DNA of 64,000 nt from Lewinella sp. JB7 (GCF_024297185.1 NZ_JANCTD010000001.1:879396-943395), one strand, 5' to 3'; counted from the first letter of the stretch, positions 48,770 through 58,545 are shown. Notes: generated by a model not told the origin, from the letters alone. Translations and numbers: made by a program.

Positions 48770-49324
48770 ATGACCAATCCCGTACTCATCGGCCTTGTGC
48801 TGTTACTCTGCTCCTGCGGCCCTGCCCAGGACACCAACGAACCCTTGCGCGACGAAAGTGAGCGCAGTGCCATCGAGGAACGCCTCATTACGGAACTGAG
48901 TCCGTCGGACGATCTGGCCGGCCGTCAGCGCAACGCGATCATAAACCGGGCCATCGACCGCAACTACGACGTGTACGCCGCGCCGGAGGGCTACTTCTAC
49001 GAAGTGCTTGATTCGGGGCAGTACAACCGGCTGGCGGAGGGGGATATCGTCAGCGTGCACTACACGGGCAACTTTCTGGACGGGAAGCAATTCGACGGGA
49101 GTCGCCGCCGGGGTGATAAACTCCGGTTTCGGGTGGGCGATCTGATTCCGGCCTGGAACCTCGGACTGCAACGGGTCCGACCCGGTGCCCGGCTGCGTAT
49201 TCTGACTCCCAGCGCGTTGGCTTACGGTCCGGAGGGTCTGGTCGCTCCGAACGGGGATACCCTGGTGCCGGCGAACGAACCGTTGGAATTTCTGATCGAG
49301 GAGATCGCGATCCTCGAGGAGTAA
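48770..49324 (+). CDS. FKBP-type peptidyl-prolyl isomerase lipoprotein
   Basis: 184 residues with lipobox LCSC. After a linker of about 60 residues comes one FKBP domain (about 70-184): VSVHYTGNFLDGKQFDGSRR, the core LRFRVGDLIPAWNLGLQRV and ALAYGPEGLVAPNGDT, with the family aromatic pocket (Tyr, Phe, Asp, Trp) present. It should speed proline cis-trans isomerisation of envelope proteins. It follows the unknown secreted protein gene and converges with the DUF4294 gene. Confidence 0.92.
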   Translation: MTNPVLIGLVLLLCSCGPAQDTNEPLRDESERSAIEERLITELSPSDDLAGRQRNAIINRAIDRNYDVYAAPEGYFYEVLDSGQYNRLAEGDIVSVHYTGNFLDGKQFDGSRRRGDKLRFRVGDLIPAWNLGLQRVRPGARLRILTPSALAYGPEGLVAPNGDTLVPANEPLEFLIEEIAILEE

Positions 49325-49367
49325 GGAAGAGCGAACGCAGTAGCCCGAGTCGCCGGGCTAGCCTATC

Positions 49368-50006
49368 CTAGCGGGTGGGGTTGTTGGAGCGTTGCCGACC
49401 GGCCGTAGCCTCGGGAAGCTCGTAGCTGACGTCGAAATCATCCAGTACGGCGTCCAGGATGCGGTCTTCGCCGATCGTGTATTTTTGCTTCAGCTTATGT
49501 CCGTAGAAGCCGGCCAGCGTGGCCCAGTAGCGGGCGGTGAGTCCTCCCCGGAGGTCCTTGATGAGGTCGTAGATGGGCTCTTCCGTTTCCCGCTCGATCA
49601 TGGCGATGAGCACCTTGCCCTGGGTTTTCGACATTTTTTTGAGGGGCTCCTCGAATTTTTCTTCCAGCTCGTTCTGCAGTCGCTTGATGTATTTCCGGCG
49701 ATCGCGCTTGCTCATGTTCTGGGTCATGTACTCCGTTTCGCGGAAGATGCGGATGGCATCGACGGCGTAGGGGTAGGCGCGCTGGGCGTAAATGCGGTAG
49801 CGGCGGTATAGCTTGTACTCTTCCTCGCTGTTGAATACTTCGGGAGAACTGACGGACACGTCATTGAGCTGGGCGATGATGAGCGTATCTCCGCAATCGT
49901 CGAGGGCGTAGGGATAATATTTGCCGTCGACCTTCGTGTAACCGGTCTGGCTCGCTACCGAAAGCGCGAGCAGGAAAAAGAACGAACCGAGCAGAAAAGT
50001 GCGCAT
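49368..50006 (-). CDS. DUF4294 domain protein
   Basis: 212 residues with a signal peptide (RTFLLGSFFFLLALSVASQ). The mature part is the Bacteroidota-specific DUF4294: YPYALDDCGDTLIIAQLNDV, a highly charged helical stretch (EEEYKLYRRYRIYAQRAYPY, SKRDRRKYIKRLQ), and GGLTARYWATLAGFYGHKLK. The family has no known function; export and wide conservation in the phylum suggest an envelope role. The ATG is at 50006, 44 bases from the HMG-CoA-lyase-like gene upstream. Confidence 0.88.
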   Translation of the reverse strand: MRTFLLGSFFFLLALSVASQTGYTKVDGKYYPYALDDCGDTLIIAQLNDVSVSSPEVFNSEEEYKLYRRYRIYAQRAYPYAVDAIRIFRETEYMTQNMSKRDRRKYIKRLQNELEEKFEEPLKKMSKTQGKVLIAMIERETEEPIYDLIKDLRGGLTARYWATLAGFYGHKLKQKYTIGEDRILDAVLDDFDVSYELPEATAGRQRSNNPTR

Positions 50007-50050
50007 GGTGCGAAGGTGGGTTACGTAAGGTAATTGATTTTGCCGAAAAA

Positions 50051-50911
50051 TCAGGCGAGAGAGGGACCAAACACGGTTGCGGATGCCTCCATGGCGTCGG
50101 AGAACCGCTGGGCATTGACGCCCGTCCGTTCGCTTCCGAAATACTCAACGAGTCGCTCGGTGGGCATATTGCCGGTGAGCTCGTCGCGGGCCATGGGGCA
50201 GCCCCCGAAGCCCCGGATGGCGCCGTCGAACCTGCGGCAACCCGCCTCGGCGGCGGCCACGACTTTTTCTTGCCAGGTGGTGGGGGTAGTGTGCAGGTGC
50301 GCCCCGATCTCGAGCTCCGGATAACGGGGAATCAGATTGGAGAACAGGTAGGATATGCTGGCCGCCGACCCCACGCCGATGGTGTCGCTGAGCTGGAAGA
50401 TGCGGATGTCGAGCTCCGCCAGGCGGGCCAGCCACTGCTCCACTACCTCGGCGTTCCAGGGGTCTCCGTAGGGGTTGCCGAAGCCCATACTCAGGTAAAG
50501 GACCATTTCCTTGCCGGCCGCTAGCGTGAGGTCCTGAATCTGCTTGACCCGTTCCAGGCTGTCGGCGAGCGTAGCGTTGGTGTTGCGGAGTTGGAACGTC
50601 TCGCTGACGCTGAAGGGGTAGCCCAGGTAATCGATCTCCGGGAACTGCAGTGCCGCTTCGGCCCCCCGCCGGTTCGCGACGATGGCCAGTAGCTTGGTGG
50701 CGGTGCCGGTGAGGTCGAGGCCGGCGACCACCTGAGCCGTATCGCGCATCTGGGGGATGGCCTTGGGGGAAACGAAGCTCCCGAAGTCAAGCGTGTCGAA
50801 ACCACAGGCGAGCAAACGCTGGAGGTAGGCGGTCTTAACGGCCGTGGGGATGAAGTCGTGGCGACCCTGCATGGCGTCGCGTGGACATTCTATGAGCTTA
50901 ACTTCTGACAC
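50051..50911 (-). CDS. hydroxymethylglutaryl-CoA lyase family protein
   Basis: 286 residues, family length, TIM barrel. The GTG start at 50911 is needed because the active-site segment LIECPRDAMQG (Arg-Asp pair) lies before the first ATG. Further signatures are LSDTIGVG, metal-binding HLHTT (about 215-219) and the flexible loop GFGGCPMARDELTGNMPTE, which holds the redox-sensitive Cys of HMG-CoA lyases. It should split 3-hydroxy-3-methylglutaryl-CoA to acetoacetate and acetyl-CoA in leucine breakdown, although a related 3-hydroxyacyl substrate is possible. No other leucine-pathway gene is in the window. Confidence 0.88.
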   Translation of the reverse strand: MSEVKLIECPRDAMQGRHDFIPTAVKTAYLQRLLACGFDTLDFGSFVSPKAIPQMRDTAQVVAGLDLTGTATKLLAIVANRRGAEAALQFPEIDYLGYPFSVSETFQLRNTNATLADSLERVKQIQDLTLAAGKEMVLYLSMGFGNPYGDPWNAEVVEQWLARLAELDIRIFQLSDTIGVGSAASISYLFSNLIPRYPELEIGAHLHTTPTTWQEKVVAAAEAGCRRFDGAIRGFGGCPMARDELTGNMPTERLVEYFGSERTGVNAQRFSDAMEASATVFGPSLA

Positions 50912-51004
50912 CGCGGTGGTATTTATGGGGTAATATTACCCTTGTTGCGACAACACCCCCGCCCCGACGGTAGTTTTCCTTACTGACTAATCCAGCCCAT
51001 CTCG

Positions 51005-51226
51005 ATGCTCAAGCACGCCACCACCCTTACCGTAATCGGATTTTTGCTCTTCTTTTTCGGGCTGGTGTCCGTACTGCTGAACCTGGTAGGCGTGGACATT
51101 TTCTTCATGTCCTGGATTTACGGCCTGGGCGTAGCCTTTTCGTTCGGACTACGCCTGCTGATGATCGTCGTGGGGCTGATCCTGATCTACCTGGGGCAAA
51201 CGGACTGGGAGCGGGAGGAAATCTAG
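51005..51226 (+). CDS. small membrane protein with two helices
   Basis: 73 residues. Two hydrophobic helices (about 8-28 and 44-63) are joined by a short loop with FFMSWIYGLGVAFSFG, and the protein ends with a charged tail DWEREEI. ATG start with no strong ribosome-binding site visible, as is common in the phylum. No motif; it may be a small envelope-stress or scaffold protein, but nothing shows this. It converges with the YrdC-family gene. Confidence 0.65.
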   Translation: MLKHATTLTVIGFLLFFFGLVSVLLNLVGVDIFFMSWIYGLGVAFSFGLRLLMIVVGLILIYLGQTDWEREEI

Positions 51227-51243
51227 CCCCCCGCCCGCAAGTC

Positions 51244-51855
51244 TTATTTCAGTACTCCGACGCCCTCCCGTTGTAGCAGGGCTTCCTCTCCGGTACAATC
51301 GATAATGGTGCTGGCTTCGTTACCTCCGATGCCACCGTCGATCACCGCGTCCACGCGCTTGCCGTAGGCCTCGTGGATATCGTGGGGGTCGGTGTAGTAC
51401 TCCATCACGGAATCGCTGTGCTTCACGCTGGCGGTAAGGATGGGCCGGCCCAGTCCCCGCACGAGGGCGTCGACGATGTTGTTGTCGATGATGCGGACGC
51501 CGATGGTTTCCTTGCGGTTCTTCAGGACTTTAGGAGTGCGGTTGTTCGACCGCAGTATGAAGGTGAAGGGGCCGGGCAGATTATGCTTCATGACCCGAAA
51601 AATATCGTTGTTGATGGTGGCCGAGTATTCAGTGACCTGGCTGATGTCCTGGCAGATGAAGCTGAACATGGCCTTGTTGGGGTCGATTCCCCGGATCTGG
51701 GCTACCCGCTCCACGGCGTTCTTGTTGGTAATGTCGCAGCCAATACCGTAGACCGTATCGGTGGGGTAGATGATGACGCCGCCCTCCTCGAGGATGTCCA
51801 CCATTTGCTTGATGAGGCGGGGTTGGGGATTGTCGGGGTTGATGGATACGAGCAT
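51244..51855 (-). CDS. YrdC/YciO family L-threonylcarbamoyladenylate synthase-like protein
   Basis: 203 residues. The family nucleotide site is visible: VIIYPTDTVYGIGCDITNKN (about 27-46), and the RIIDNNIVDALVRGLGRPIL strand-helix, with SVKHSD for the usual SAN/SG motif. The KAMFSFICQDISQVTEYS segment is more YciO-like than the strict TsaC form (KRPxxKPL). It may make threonylcarbamoyl-AMP for the t6A base of tRNA, but a YciO-type role is as likely. The ATG is at 51855; the gene is alone on its strand. Confidence 0.85.
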   Translation of the reverse strand: MLVSINPDNPQPRLIKQMVDILEEGGVIIYPTDTVYGIGCDITNKNAVERVAQIRGIDPNKAMFSFICQDISQVTEYSATINNDIFRVMKHNLPGPFTFILRSNNRTPKVLKNRKETIGVRIIDNNIVDALVRGLGRPILTASVKHSDSVMEYYTDPHDIHEAYGKRVDAVIDGGIGGNEASTIIDCTGEEALLQREGVGVLK

Positions 51856-52069
51856 GGGCAGGTTTTTGCGGCAATATAGGCGTGAGAAGCGTTAATCTCG
51901 TAAAATCTGTCGGAGAGCACCGTCGCCCGGCGGTTTCCGGCGGGGGCCACCGGACGAGGATGGCAATCCGACGAAGTTTTTGACTTTAAGCGTAGTTCGC
52001 GGCCCGTAGTTCGCAATCATCCTCCCCCGCCGGGGGCAATTTATCTTCGCCCACCCAAAACCACCGTCC

Positions 52070-53011
52070 GTGATCTTTTTCTACCTGACTTTCGGCCCCA
52101 ATCTGGAAGTTCACCGCCAGGCCGTCTTCTCCGCAATGACCATCCTGGGGGCGCCGCGGCCGGAGGTGAGCATCATCGTACTTACCGATGCGCCGGAATA
52201 TTACCGCTTTCTGGGGGACCGCGTAACGGTAAGGGTCACCTCCGCCGCGGAATTACGGGACTGGCGGGGGCCGCACGACTTTTTCTGGCGAATTAAGATC
52301 AAGGCGTTGGAGGACCTCGCCCGGCGCCATCCGGAGGAGCACCTCGTTTACCTGGACGCGGATACTTTTTGTTTCGGATCGCTACCCCGGATGCGGGCCC
52401 TGCTCGACGGGGGAACCCACCTGATGCACGCCCGCGAGGGCACACTGGCGGAGCTGCCCACGCGTACGGAACGCAGGATGTGGCAACAGTGCGAGAATCG
52501 CAGTTTCGGTGGCCTGACCGTGGACGGGGCGAGCACCATGTACAACGCCGGGGTGGTGGGCCTATCGGCGGGAGGAGCTGCGCGTGCGGTAGAAATCGCC
52601 CTGAGGATTTGCGACGACATGTGCGCGGCCGGCGTCATCCGGCGATTGATCGAGCAATTCGCGTTGTCGGTGGCCCTGGCGTCTGCGGGGCGACTCGCCG
52701 CCGCCAACTTCTGTATCGGCCATTACTGGGGAAACAAGGAAGGTTGGAATACGTATACGGCGGATTTCTTTCTGGAACATCACCTGCGGGCGACGAGCCT
52801 GGACGAGCAGCTTGCCGCGGCGGGCCGGGTAGACTTCGGAGTCCTGCCCATCTACGGGAAATCGTCCCGCACCCGGGATAAGCTGGTGCGCTGGGTAAAC
52901 GCGGTATTAGGAAAAAACATCTACGCCTTCGTTCCGGATACGGAAGGAGAGGTGAGCGATCTGTCGGAGCGGCGGCTGGCCCGGAAGGGTGAAACCAGTC
53001 CGCGACCTTAG
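52070..53011 (+). CDS. GT-A type glycosyltransferase-like protein
   Basis: 313 residues from a GTG at 52070. It has a nucleotide-sugar-binding start ([20 protein letters not shown]), the segment [15 protein letters not shown] and the metal-binding DxD as [10 protein letters not shown] (about 103-112), then YNAGVVGLS and [12 protein letters not shown] (about 219-230) near the acceptor site, as in the GT8/nucleotide-diphospho-sugar transferase group. Substrate unknown. TATCTTCG, one base from the -7 consensus, lies at 52042-52049. The hscA gene follows after 13 bases, so the two may be co-transcribed. Confidence 0.8.
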   Translation: MIFFYLTFGPNLEVHRQAVFSAMTILGAPRPEVSIIVLTDAPEYYRFLGDRVTVRVTSAAELRDWRGPHDFFWRIKIKALEDLARRHPEEHLVYLDADTFCFGSLPRMRALLDGGTHLMHAREGTLAELPTRTERRMWQQCENRSFGGLTVDGASTMYNAGVVGLSAGGAARAVEIALRICDDMCAAGVIRRLIEQFALSVALASAGRLAAANFCIGHYWGNKEGWNTYTADFFLEHHLRATSLDEQLAAAGRVDFGVLPIYGKSSRTRDKLVRWVNAVLGKNIYAFVPDTEGEVSDLSERRLARKGETSPRP

Positions 53012-53024
53012 GCGTATTAGCTCC

Positions 53025-54908
53025 ATGGCAAAGTACAGCATTGATCTACAGGCGGGAAAAGTAAAGGAAGACGAGGCCGTAAACTCGGTCGGAGAAATAA
53101 TCGTAGGCATTGACCTGGGCACTACTAACAGCCTGGTGGCCCGGGTGAAGGACGGCCGGGCGGTCGCCGTGGCCGGGGAAGACGGCAAACAGGTGCTGGT
53201 GCCGAGCATCGTTCACTTCCGTCCGGACGGCAGCGTCGTCGTGGGTGAAGCGGCGAAGCCCTACCTGACTACCGCCCCGGAGCGGACCATCTATTCGGTC
53301 AAGCGATTACTGGGAAAGAGTTTTGGCGACCTCAGTGACGTTAAGGATCAGTTCGGTTACCGGATCATCGACGAGGACGAGGATCGATTGGTAAAGATTG
53401 CCGTCCCCGGCAGTGACGGTCGTCAGCGTTACTACAGCCCCGTGGAGTTGTCCGCCCGCATCCTGCAGGCCCTGAAGGCGCGGGTGGAGGCCGAGATCGG
53501 AAGTCCGGTAAGCCGGGCCGTGATCACGGTGCCGGCTTACTTCAACGATGCCCAACGGCAGGCCACGCGTGACGCCGGAAAACTTGCCGGACTGGACGTG
53601 CTGCGCATCGTGAACGAGCCGACGGCGAGCAGCCTCGCCTACGGTATCGGCCTGACCGAGGAGGACGAGGGGCGGACCATTGCCGTTTACGACCTAGGCG
53701 GGGGCACCTTTGACGTATCGATTCTGCGGATCGAGCAGGGCATTTTCGAAGTGTTGGCGACGAACGGGGACACCTTTCTGGGCGGAGACGATTTCGACCA
53801 GGCGATCGTCAGCTACTGGCAAGAAAACTACGGCTTACCCCTCAGCACTACCCAGGAGCGCGGGGAGATCCGCCTGCTGGCCGAACGGGCTAAGAAGGCG
53901 CTGTCGCAGGAGCAAACGTTTACGGCGGAATTCCGCGGAACGAGCGTTTCCCTCACCCGCGCCGAGGCCAACGACCGATTTGCACCGCTCATCGAGCGAA
54001 CCCTTAGCTCCTGCGTCCGCGCCCTCGCCGATGCGAAACTGGAGAAGGGTGACATCGACCACGTCATCATGGTGGGCGGTAGTACGCGCGTGCCGCTGGT
54101 CAAGGAGCAAGTCAGCGCGTTCTTCGAAAAGGAGGTTAACGATACGCTCGACCCCGACCAGGTGGTGGCGCTCGGTGCCGCCATTCAGGCCGACGTCCTG
54201 GCCGGTAACCAACAGGACGTCCTGCTGCTGGACATTACACCGCTGAGCCTGGGCATCGAAACGGTGGGTGGTCTGATGGATCCCATCATCCCCCGCAACT
54301 CGAAGGTGCCTACGAAGGTCGGGCGGAAGTATACGACGAGTGTCGACGGCCAGGTCAGGCTCAAGGTGGCCGTGTACCAGGGAGAGCGCGATATGGTGGC
54401 CGACAACCGCAAACTGGGCGAGTTCATTCTGAACGATATTCCGCCCATGCCGGCGGGCATTCCCCAGATTGAAATCCACTTTTACCTCGACGCCGACGGC
54501 ATTCTGCGGGTAAAGGCAACCGAACACCGCAGCGGTACCGAACAGAGCGTGACCATCAAATCACAATACGGGATCAGCGAAGAGGAGATGGCGCTGATGC
54601 TCATCGACAGCCTCAACCACGCCGAAGAGGACATGCGGGCACGGAGCCTGGCGGAGGCGAAAACCGAAGCGAACAACGTGCTCCTCAGCGCACGAAAATT
54701 TATTCGGCAGAACGAAAGCTGGCTCTCGGGGGAACAGGTGCAGGAGATCGGCCGCTTCGTCGACGCACTCGCCGCCAGCGTGGCGGGTGATGACAAGGAT
54801 GCCATCAACGAACGGATGGCGGAACTGAATACCTATACCACGCCGCTGGCCCACGAGGCCCTTGACCGGAACGTGGCGGCGGCCATGCGGGGGCGGGACG
54901 TGAATTGA
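53025..54908 (+). CDS. hscA: Hsp70 family chaperone, HscA-like
   Basis: 627 residues from the ATG at 53025. The actin-like ATPase domain has phosphate loop [11 protein letters not shown], connect and adenosine motifs [12 protein letters not shown] and [11 protein letters not shown]; the linker [16 protein letters not shown] leads to the peptide-binding domain, and the lid is short and lacks the DnaK C-terminal EEVD-like tail. A polar leader of about 20 residues ([15 protein letters not shown]) before the first strand is typical of HscA in this phylum. It should help move [2Fe-2S] clusters from IscU-type scaffolds. HscB, IscU and ferredoxin genes are not in the window. It ends exactly where the convergent kinase gene ends. 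Confidence 0.88.
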   Translation: MAKYSIDLQAGKVKEDEAVNSVGEIIVGIDLGTTNSLVARVKDGRAVAVAGEDGKQVLVPSIVHFRPDGSVVVGEAAKPYLTTAPERTIYSVKRLLGKSFGDLSDVKDQFGYRIIDEDEDRLVKIAVPGSDGRQRYYSPVELSARILQALKARVEAEIGSPVSRAVITVPAYFNDAQRQATRDAGKLAGLDVLRIVNEPTASSLAYGIGLTEEDEGRTIAVYDLGGGTFDVSILRIEQGIFEVLATNGDTFLGGDDFDQAIVSYWQENYGLPLSTTQERGEIRLLAERAKKALSQEQTFTAEFRGTSVSLTRAEANDRFAPLIERTLSSCVRALADAKLEKGDIDHVIMVGGSTRVPLVKEQVSAFFEKEVNDTLDPDQVVALGAAIQADVLAGNQQDVLLLDITPLSLGIETVGGLMDPIIPRNSKVPTKVGRKYTTSVDGQVRLKVAVYQGERDMVADNRKLGEFILNDIPPMPAGIPQIEIHFYLDADGILRVKATEHRSGTEQSVTIKSQYGISEEEMALMLIDSLNHAEEDMRARSLAEAKTEANNVLLSARKFIRQNESWLSGEQVQEIGRFVDALAASVAGDDKDAINERMAELNTYTTPLAHEALDRNVAAAMRGRDVN

Positions 54909-56828
54909 TCACCACTTCTCGTCGCCCAGGCGGTCGGCCAGGCTACGCACTTCGTTCACTACGGCCTGACGTCGCTCGGCGGTGACGGACGTGCCGTTTT
55001 TCAAATCCTGAGTGATGCGCGCGAGTTGATCCGTCAGCCGGTCCGCGGTGAGTAGTTGCAGGCTGGTCTTTAGTTTGTGCTTAAGGTCACCGACGGCGCG
55101 CGCGTTGCCGGCGGTGATGGCGGTGTCGAGCTCGGTGGCGGCGCCGCGCAGTTCGCGTTGGAGAATTACGGAGAATGCCGCAAGTTCGCGGGCATCATGA
55201 TCGAATGCTTCCCGTAGGGTAATGAAGGGCATGGTAGTGGGTGCTTTTGACTGGGCGACGGGACCTCCCAGGTAGCGGCTGATGATGCCGTGCAGTCTGG
55301 CGGGGTCAAAGGGCTTCAGGAGAAAATCGTCGATGCGGGCTTCCCGCATGCGCTCACTGATCGTAAAACTTGCCGATGCAGAGAACGCGACGATGGGGAT
55401 CTCGGAGCGAGGTCCCGAGAGTTTTCGGATCCGGGTAGCGGCTTCGTAGCCGTCCATGACCGGCATGCGGAGATCCATGAGAATCAGGTCGAAGTGATTG
55501 GCCTGTACGTGGCGGATGGCTTCCGCTCCGTTCGGAGCCAGATCGAAGGGAACCTGCCACCGCCGAAAGTAGCGGGATACGAGGAAAGCGTTGGTCTCAT
55601 TGTCCTCGACGAGTAACACTCTGCCGGTACGAATGGGGGGCAACTCCCCACCCGGCTGCCCGGCCGCGTCCGGAGGGTCGGCGACGGGCAGCGACAACTC
55701 GAAGGAAAATCGGGAACCCTTACCCTCTTCGGAGAATACCTCCATGCGACTGTCCAGTTTTTCCAGGATGCTGCTGCTGATGGCGAGTCCGAGCCCGGAT
55801 CCTCCGTACTTGGCGTGAATATCTTCCGAGGCCTGAGTAAATGGCGTAAACAGTTTTTGCAGTCTATCGGGGGCAATACCGATGCCGGTGTCGGTCACCG
55901 CTACCTCTATCCGTACGCGCTTTTCCGTAGAGTCCAGGACTTTCACCGTGGTGGCTACGCTTCCGTCGGGAGTAAATTTGACGGCGTTGCCGATGAGATT
56001 CGTGAGAAGTTGGCTGATGAGGGTCGGGTCACCGACCAGGGTAGCCGGTAGGGCTTCGTCTACGGTGACGTCGAGATCCAGCCCCCGGTTGCGGCTATCG
56101 AAGTGGAAACTATTGACTACGGAACGCACCAACTCGTGGAGGTCGAAGGGGGCGTTGGCCACTCTGAGTTTACCGAGGCCCACCTTGCTGATTACGAGAA
56201 TATTCTTAAAGAGTTGAAGAATATGGGTCGCGGAATTGGCGAGAATGGACTGTAAGTGGGCCTGGTGAGCGTTCAGACCGGTGGTTTTGAGGAGGTCCGA
56301 GGTGCCTACGATGGCGTTCAGGGGGGTAAGGACCTCGTGACTGATGGTCGAAAGAAAATAGGACTTAGCCCGGTCGGACGACTCGGCCCGCTTCTTGGCT
56401 ACCAGGAGTTCCGTTTCGTACTTCTTCCGTACGGTGAAGTTGATGATCACCATGCTGGTGAAGAGAAAGCGTCCGGCATCGTCGTGGTGGCGGGTAGCGG
56501 TGATGAGGACCGGCAGTCGGCTACCGTTCTTGCACTGGAGGGTCAGGTTGATGTCCTCTACGGAGTTCTGCAGGTTAAGAACGGGAAAGAAGTGCGTTTC
56601 GAAGAAGATGCGTGACCCCCGGGTGACCAGGTCAATCAGGGAATGACTGCCCACGAGTTCAGCAGGCGAGTAGCCCAACCAGTCACAGAAGGTCTTGTTG
56701 ATGCGCAAGAAATCGCCCGTCGCGGAAGTGAAGACGTAACCGCACGGGGCTACTTCGAAAAACTTGCCCGCGTGTTCCTCGATCCGGCGCGAGATCGCCT
56801 GATTGGATAGGGGGGTGGGGTCAGTCAT
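54909..56828 (-). CDS. PAS hybrid histidine kinase with REC and HPt domains
   Basis: 639 residues from the ATG at 56828, inside the last codons of the upstream hydrolase gene. Domains: PAS (about 22-135, with NKTFCDWLGYSPAELVGSHS), HisKA with phospho-acceptor H164 in STISHEVLTPLNAIVG, HATPase (N box NLIGNAVKFT, G1 DTGIGIA, G2 GGSGLGLA), receiver (LLVEDNETN, acceptor Asp in LILMDLRMPVMDGYE, Lys in LKPFDP) and a C-terminal HPt domain with GDLKHKLKTS. No membrane segment: a cytosolic phosphorelay. It is coupled by overlap to the RsbQ-type hydrolase, which probably supplies its PAS ligand. Confidence 0.93.
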   Translation of the reverse strand: MTDPTPLSNQAISRRIEEHAGKFFEVAPCGYVFTSATGDFLRINKTFCDWLGYSPAELVGSHSLIDLVTRGSRIFFETHFFPVLNLQNSVEDINLTLQCKNGSRLPVLITATRHHDDAGRFLFTSMVIINFTVRKKYETELLVAKKRAESSDRAKSYFLSTISHEVLTPLNAIVGTSDLLKTTGLNAHQAHLQSILANSATHILQLFKNILVISKVGLGKLRVANAPFDLHELVRSVVNSFHFDSRNRGLDLDVTVDEALPATLVGDPTLISQLLTNLIGNAVKFTPDGSVATTVKVLDSTEKRVRIEVAVTDTGIGIAPDRLQKLFTPFTQASEDIHAKYGGSGLGLAISSSILEKLDSRMEVFSEEGKGSRFSFELSLPVADPPDAAGQPGGELPPIRTGRVLLVEDNETNAFLVSRYFRRWQVPFDLAPNGAEAIRHVQANHFDLILMDLRMPVMDGYEAATRIRKLSGPRSEIPIVAFSASASFTISERMREARIDDFLLKPFDPARLHGIISRYLGGPVAQSKAPTTMPFITLREAFDHDARELAAFSVILQRELRGAATELDTAITAGNARAVGDLKHKLKTSLQLLTADRLTDQLARITQDLKNGTSVTAERRQAVVNEVRSLADRLGDEKW

Positions 56829-57636
56829 ACGATGAGGAGTCCAGGAAGCGGTTGATCGCATCGATGGTCTCCTGCGGTGCACTCAGGTGGGGGCAGTGGC
56901 CCTTACTGGGCAAATAATCGATCGTGCAGTCGGGCAGTTGTTGACACGTGTACTGACCGACCTGCCGATTTGCGATGACGTCTTCATCACACTGCAGGAC
57001 CAGGGTGGGGATGTAGTGGTTGACCAGGTCGGTGCGGTTGTCAGACAGGAAAGTGAGCCGGGCAAAGTGGAGAGCTACTTCGGGGTCCATCCGGCAAAAG
57101 GACTCATTTAATTCCTGCGTGAGTTCAGGGCGGTCGGCGTTACCCATAACCTGGGGGGTGAAGCTTGCGGACCAACCGACGAAGTTGCTCTCCAAATCAG
57201 CAAGCAGGTCATCAATATCCTCCTGACTAAATCCTCCCGGGTAATCCCCGTCGTTGAGGTAGCACGGGGAGGGACCGACCATGACCATTTTGGCGAAGCG
57301 ATCGGGATTTAACTTAGCGGCCAGCAGGCCGATCATCGAACTTACGGAATGGCCGACGAAAATCACCTCGTGGAGGTCCAACTCCTCGAGGATGAGTACA
57401 ATATCCCGGGCATAACCTTCCAGATTGGCGTACCGTTGGGGGTCGAAGGGACGTGTGGCTCCGCCGGCGCCGACGTAATCGAACAGGACGATTCGGTACC
57501 GATCCGCAAAAGCGGGGGCTACGAAGCGCCACATATGTTGGTCACACCCGAAGCCGTGGGCAAAAACCATGGGCTGTCCTTCCGGATTGCCGGAGACGCG
57601 GACGTTGTGGGCCCTTTGTGCGGAGAGTATGCCCAT
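56821..57636 (-). CDS. RsbQ-type alpha/beta hydrolase
   Basis: 271 residues from the ATG at 57636, the same size as Bacillus RsbQ. GFGCDQHMWRFVAPAFADRY, LFDYVGAGG, the nucleophile S97 in VGHSVSS, VMVGPSPCYLND, D219 in LQCDEDV and H247 in KGHCPH match RsbQ closely, including residue spacing. RsbQ-like enzymes make or release a small hydrophobic signal read by a partner PAS domain; plant KAI2/D14 receptors share the fold. The next gene, overlapping by 8 bases, is a PAS histidine kinase, which fits the described hydrolase-PAS sensing module. TAAATTTG (57657-57664) upstream is a perfect -7 element. Confidence 0.93.
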   Translation of the reverse strand: MGILSAQRAHNVRVSGNPEGQPMVFAHGFGCDQHMWRFVAPAFADRYRIVLFDYVGAGGATRPFDPQRYANLEGYARDIVLILEELDLHEVIFVGHSVSSMIGLLAAKLNPDRFAKMVMVGPSPCYLNDGDYPGGFSQEDIDDLLADLESNFVGWSASFTPQVMGNADRPELTQELNESFCRMDPEVALHFARLTFLSDNRTDLVNHYIPTLVLQCDEDVIANRQVGQYTCQQLPDCTIDYLPSKGHCPHLSAPQETIDAINRFLDSSSYD

Positions 57637-57656
57637 ATTTAAAATACTTGGTTGCA

Positions 57657-57664
57657 CAAATTTA
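57657..57664 (-). promoter_or_regulatory. -7 element of the hydrolase-kinase operon
   Basis: TAAATTTG on the minus strand matches TAnnTTTG exactly, 20 bases before the ATG of the RsbQ-type gene. A second match, TAGGTTTG, lies 10 bases further up (57667-57674). No good -33 TTTG was seen. Confidence 0.45.
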
Positions 57665-57748
57665 CTCAAACCTACGGTTACTACCGGGACCTTGGATTTG
57701 CAACCTTCGCCGGACGGACTTGTCTTAGGTACGCAAACAATTCAACGA

Positions 57749-58219
57749 ATGGCCCTTAAAGTTGGCGACAAAGCCCCCCTCTTCAAACTGTACAACGACG
57801 AGCAAAAGGAGGTCGGATTAGCGGATTACGGTGGCAAACACCTGGTGCTGCTGTTCTTCCCCCTCGCCTTCACCGGTGTCTGTACCGATGAACTGTGTAC
57901 CATGCGGGACACGCTGCCGGAATACAATCAGCTGGGCTCCTCCGTGGCGGCCATTAGTGTAGACAGTGTATTCACGCTGGCAAGGTACCGGGCGGACCAG
58001 CAACTGAACTTCCCCCTTCTGAGTGACTTCAATAAGGAGGTCAGTCGGCAGTACGGAGCCCTGTACGATACCTTTGCCTTGGGTATGGAGGGCGTCAGCA
58101 AGCGGGCCGCGTTTGTGATCGACGCTGAAGGGGTAGTACGGTACGCCGAGGTTCTCGAGTCGGCCGGGGATCAGCCTGATTATTCGGCAATTAAAGAAAC
58201 TTTGGCCGGCCTCCAGTAG
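57749..58219 (+). CDS. peroxiredoxin, AhpE/Bcp-like
   Basis: 156 residues from the ATG at 57749 (ALKVGDKAPLFKLYNDEQK follows). Thioredoxin fold with the peroxidatic cysteine in PLAFTGVCTDELCTMRD (Cys about 50, second Cys about 55), the usual Thr three before it, and an Arg near 125. The CTDELC pair resembles AhpE. It reduces H2O2 and organic peroxides in the cytoplasm. The gene is divergent from the RsbQ-type gene, and clpS follows after 26 bases. Confidence 0.93.
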   Translation: MALKVGDKAPLFKLYNDEQKEVGLADYGGKHLVLLFFPLAFTGVCTDELCTMRDTLPEYNQLGSSVAAISVDSVFTLARYRADQQLNFPLLSDFNKEVSRQYGALYDTFALGMEGVSKRAAFVIDAEGVVRYAEVLESAGDQPDYSAIKETLAGLQ

Positions 58220-58245
58220 TTTTTCAAGAATTAGCGCGTAAAGTT

Positions 58246-58545
58246 ATGAGCATATATGCATCCGGCCAGGAAGACGTCTTACTCGATGAGGACATTGACG
58301 TCAGCATCGGCGAACCCGCTGATCTGATCGTGTTCAACGATGACCACAATACCTTTGATTGGGTCATGCAGAGTTTCGTGGACGTTCTGGGCCACTCGAC
58401 CGAACAATCCGAACAGCTTGCCCTCATGATCCACCTGAAGGGGAAGGCCACCGTGAAATCAGCCGCCTTTAATGAATTGCGTCCGAAAAAAGACGCGCTG
58501 TGCGACCGCGGGCTTAGCGCCGTGATTGAGGGGAAAGGGCAGTAG
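58246..58545 (+). CDS. clpS: ATP-dependent Clp protease adaptor ClpS
   Basis: 99 residues. The core (about 25-99) has LIVFNDDHNTFDWVMQSFVD, where the Asn-Asp-Asp-His segment forms the N-degron amino-terminus pocket, and LALMIHLKGKATVKSAAFNE. The N-terminal extension of about 25 acidic residues would enter the ClpA pore. It delivers proteins with N-terminal Leu, Phe, Trp or Tyr to ClpAP. Its stop codon is followed directly by the ATG of aat, so the two steps of the pathway share one transcript. Confidence 0.93.
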   Translation: MSIYASGQEDVLLDEDIDVSIGEPADLIVFNDDHNTFDWVMQSFVDVLGHSTEQSEQLALMIHLKGKATVKSAAFNELRPKKDALCDRGLSAVIEGKGQ

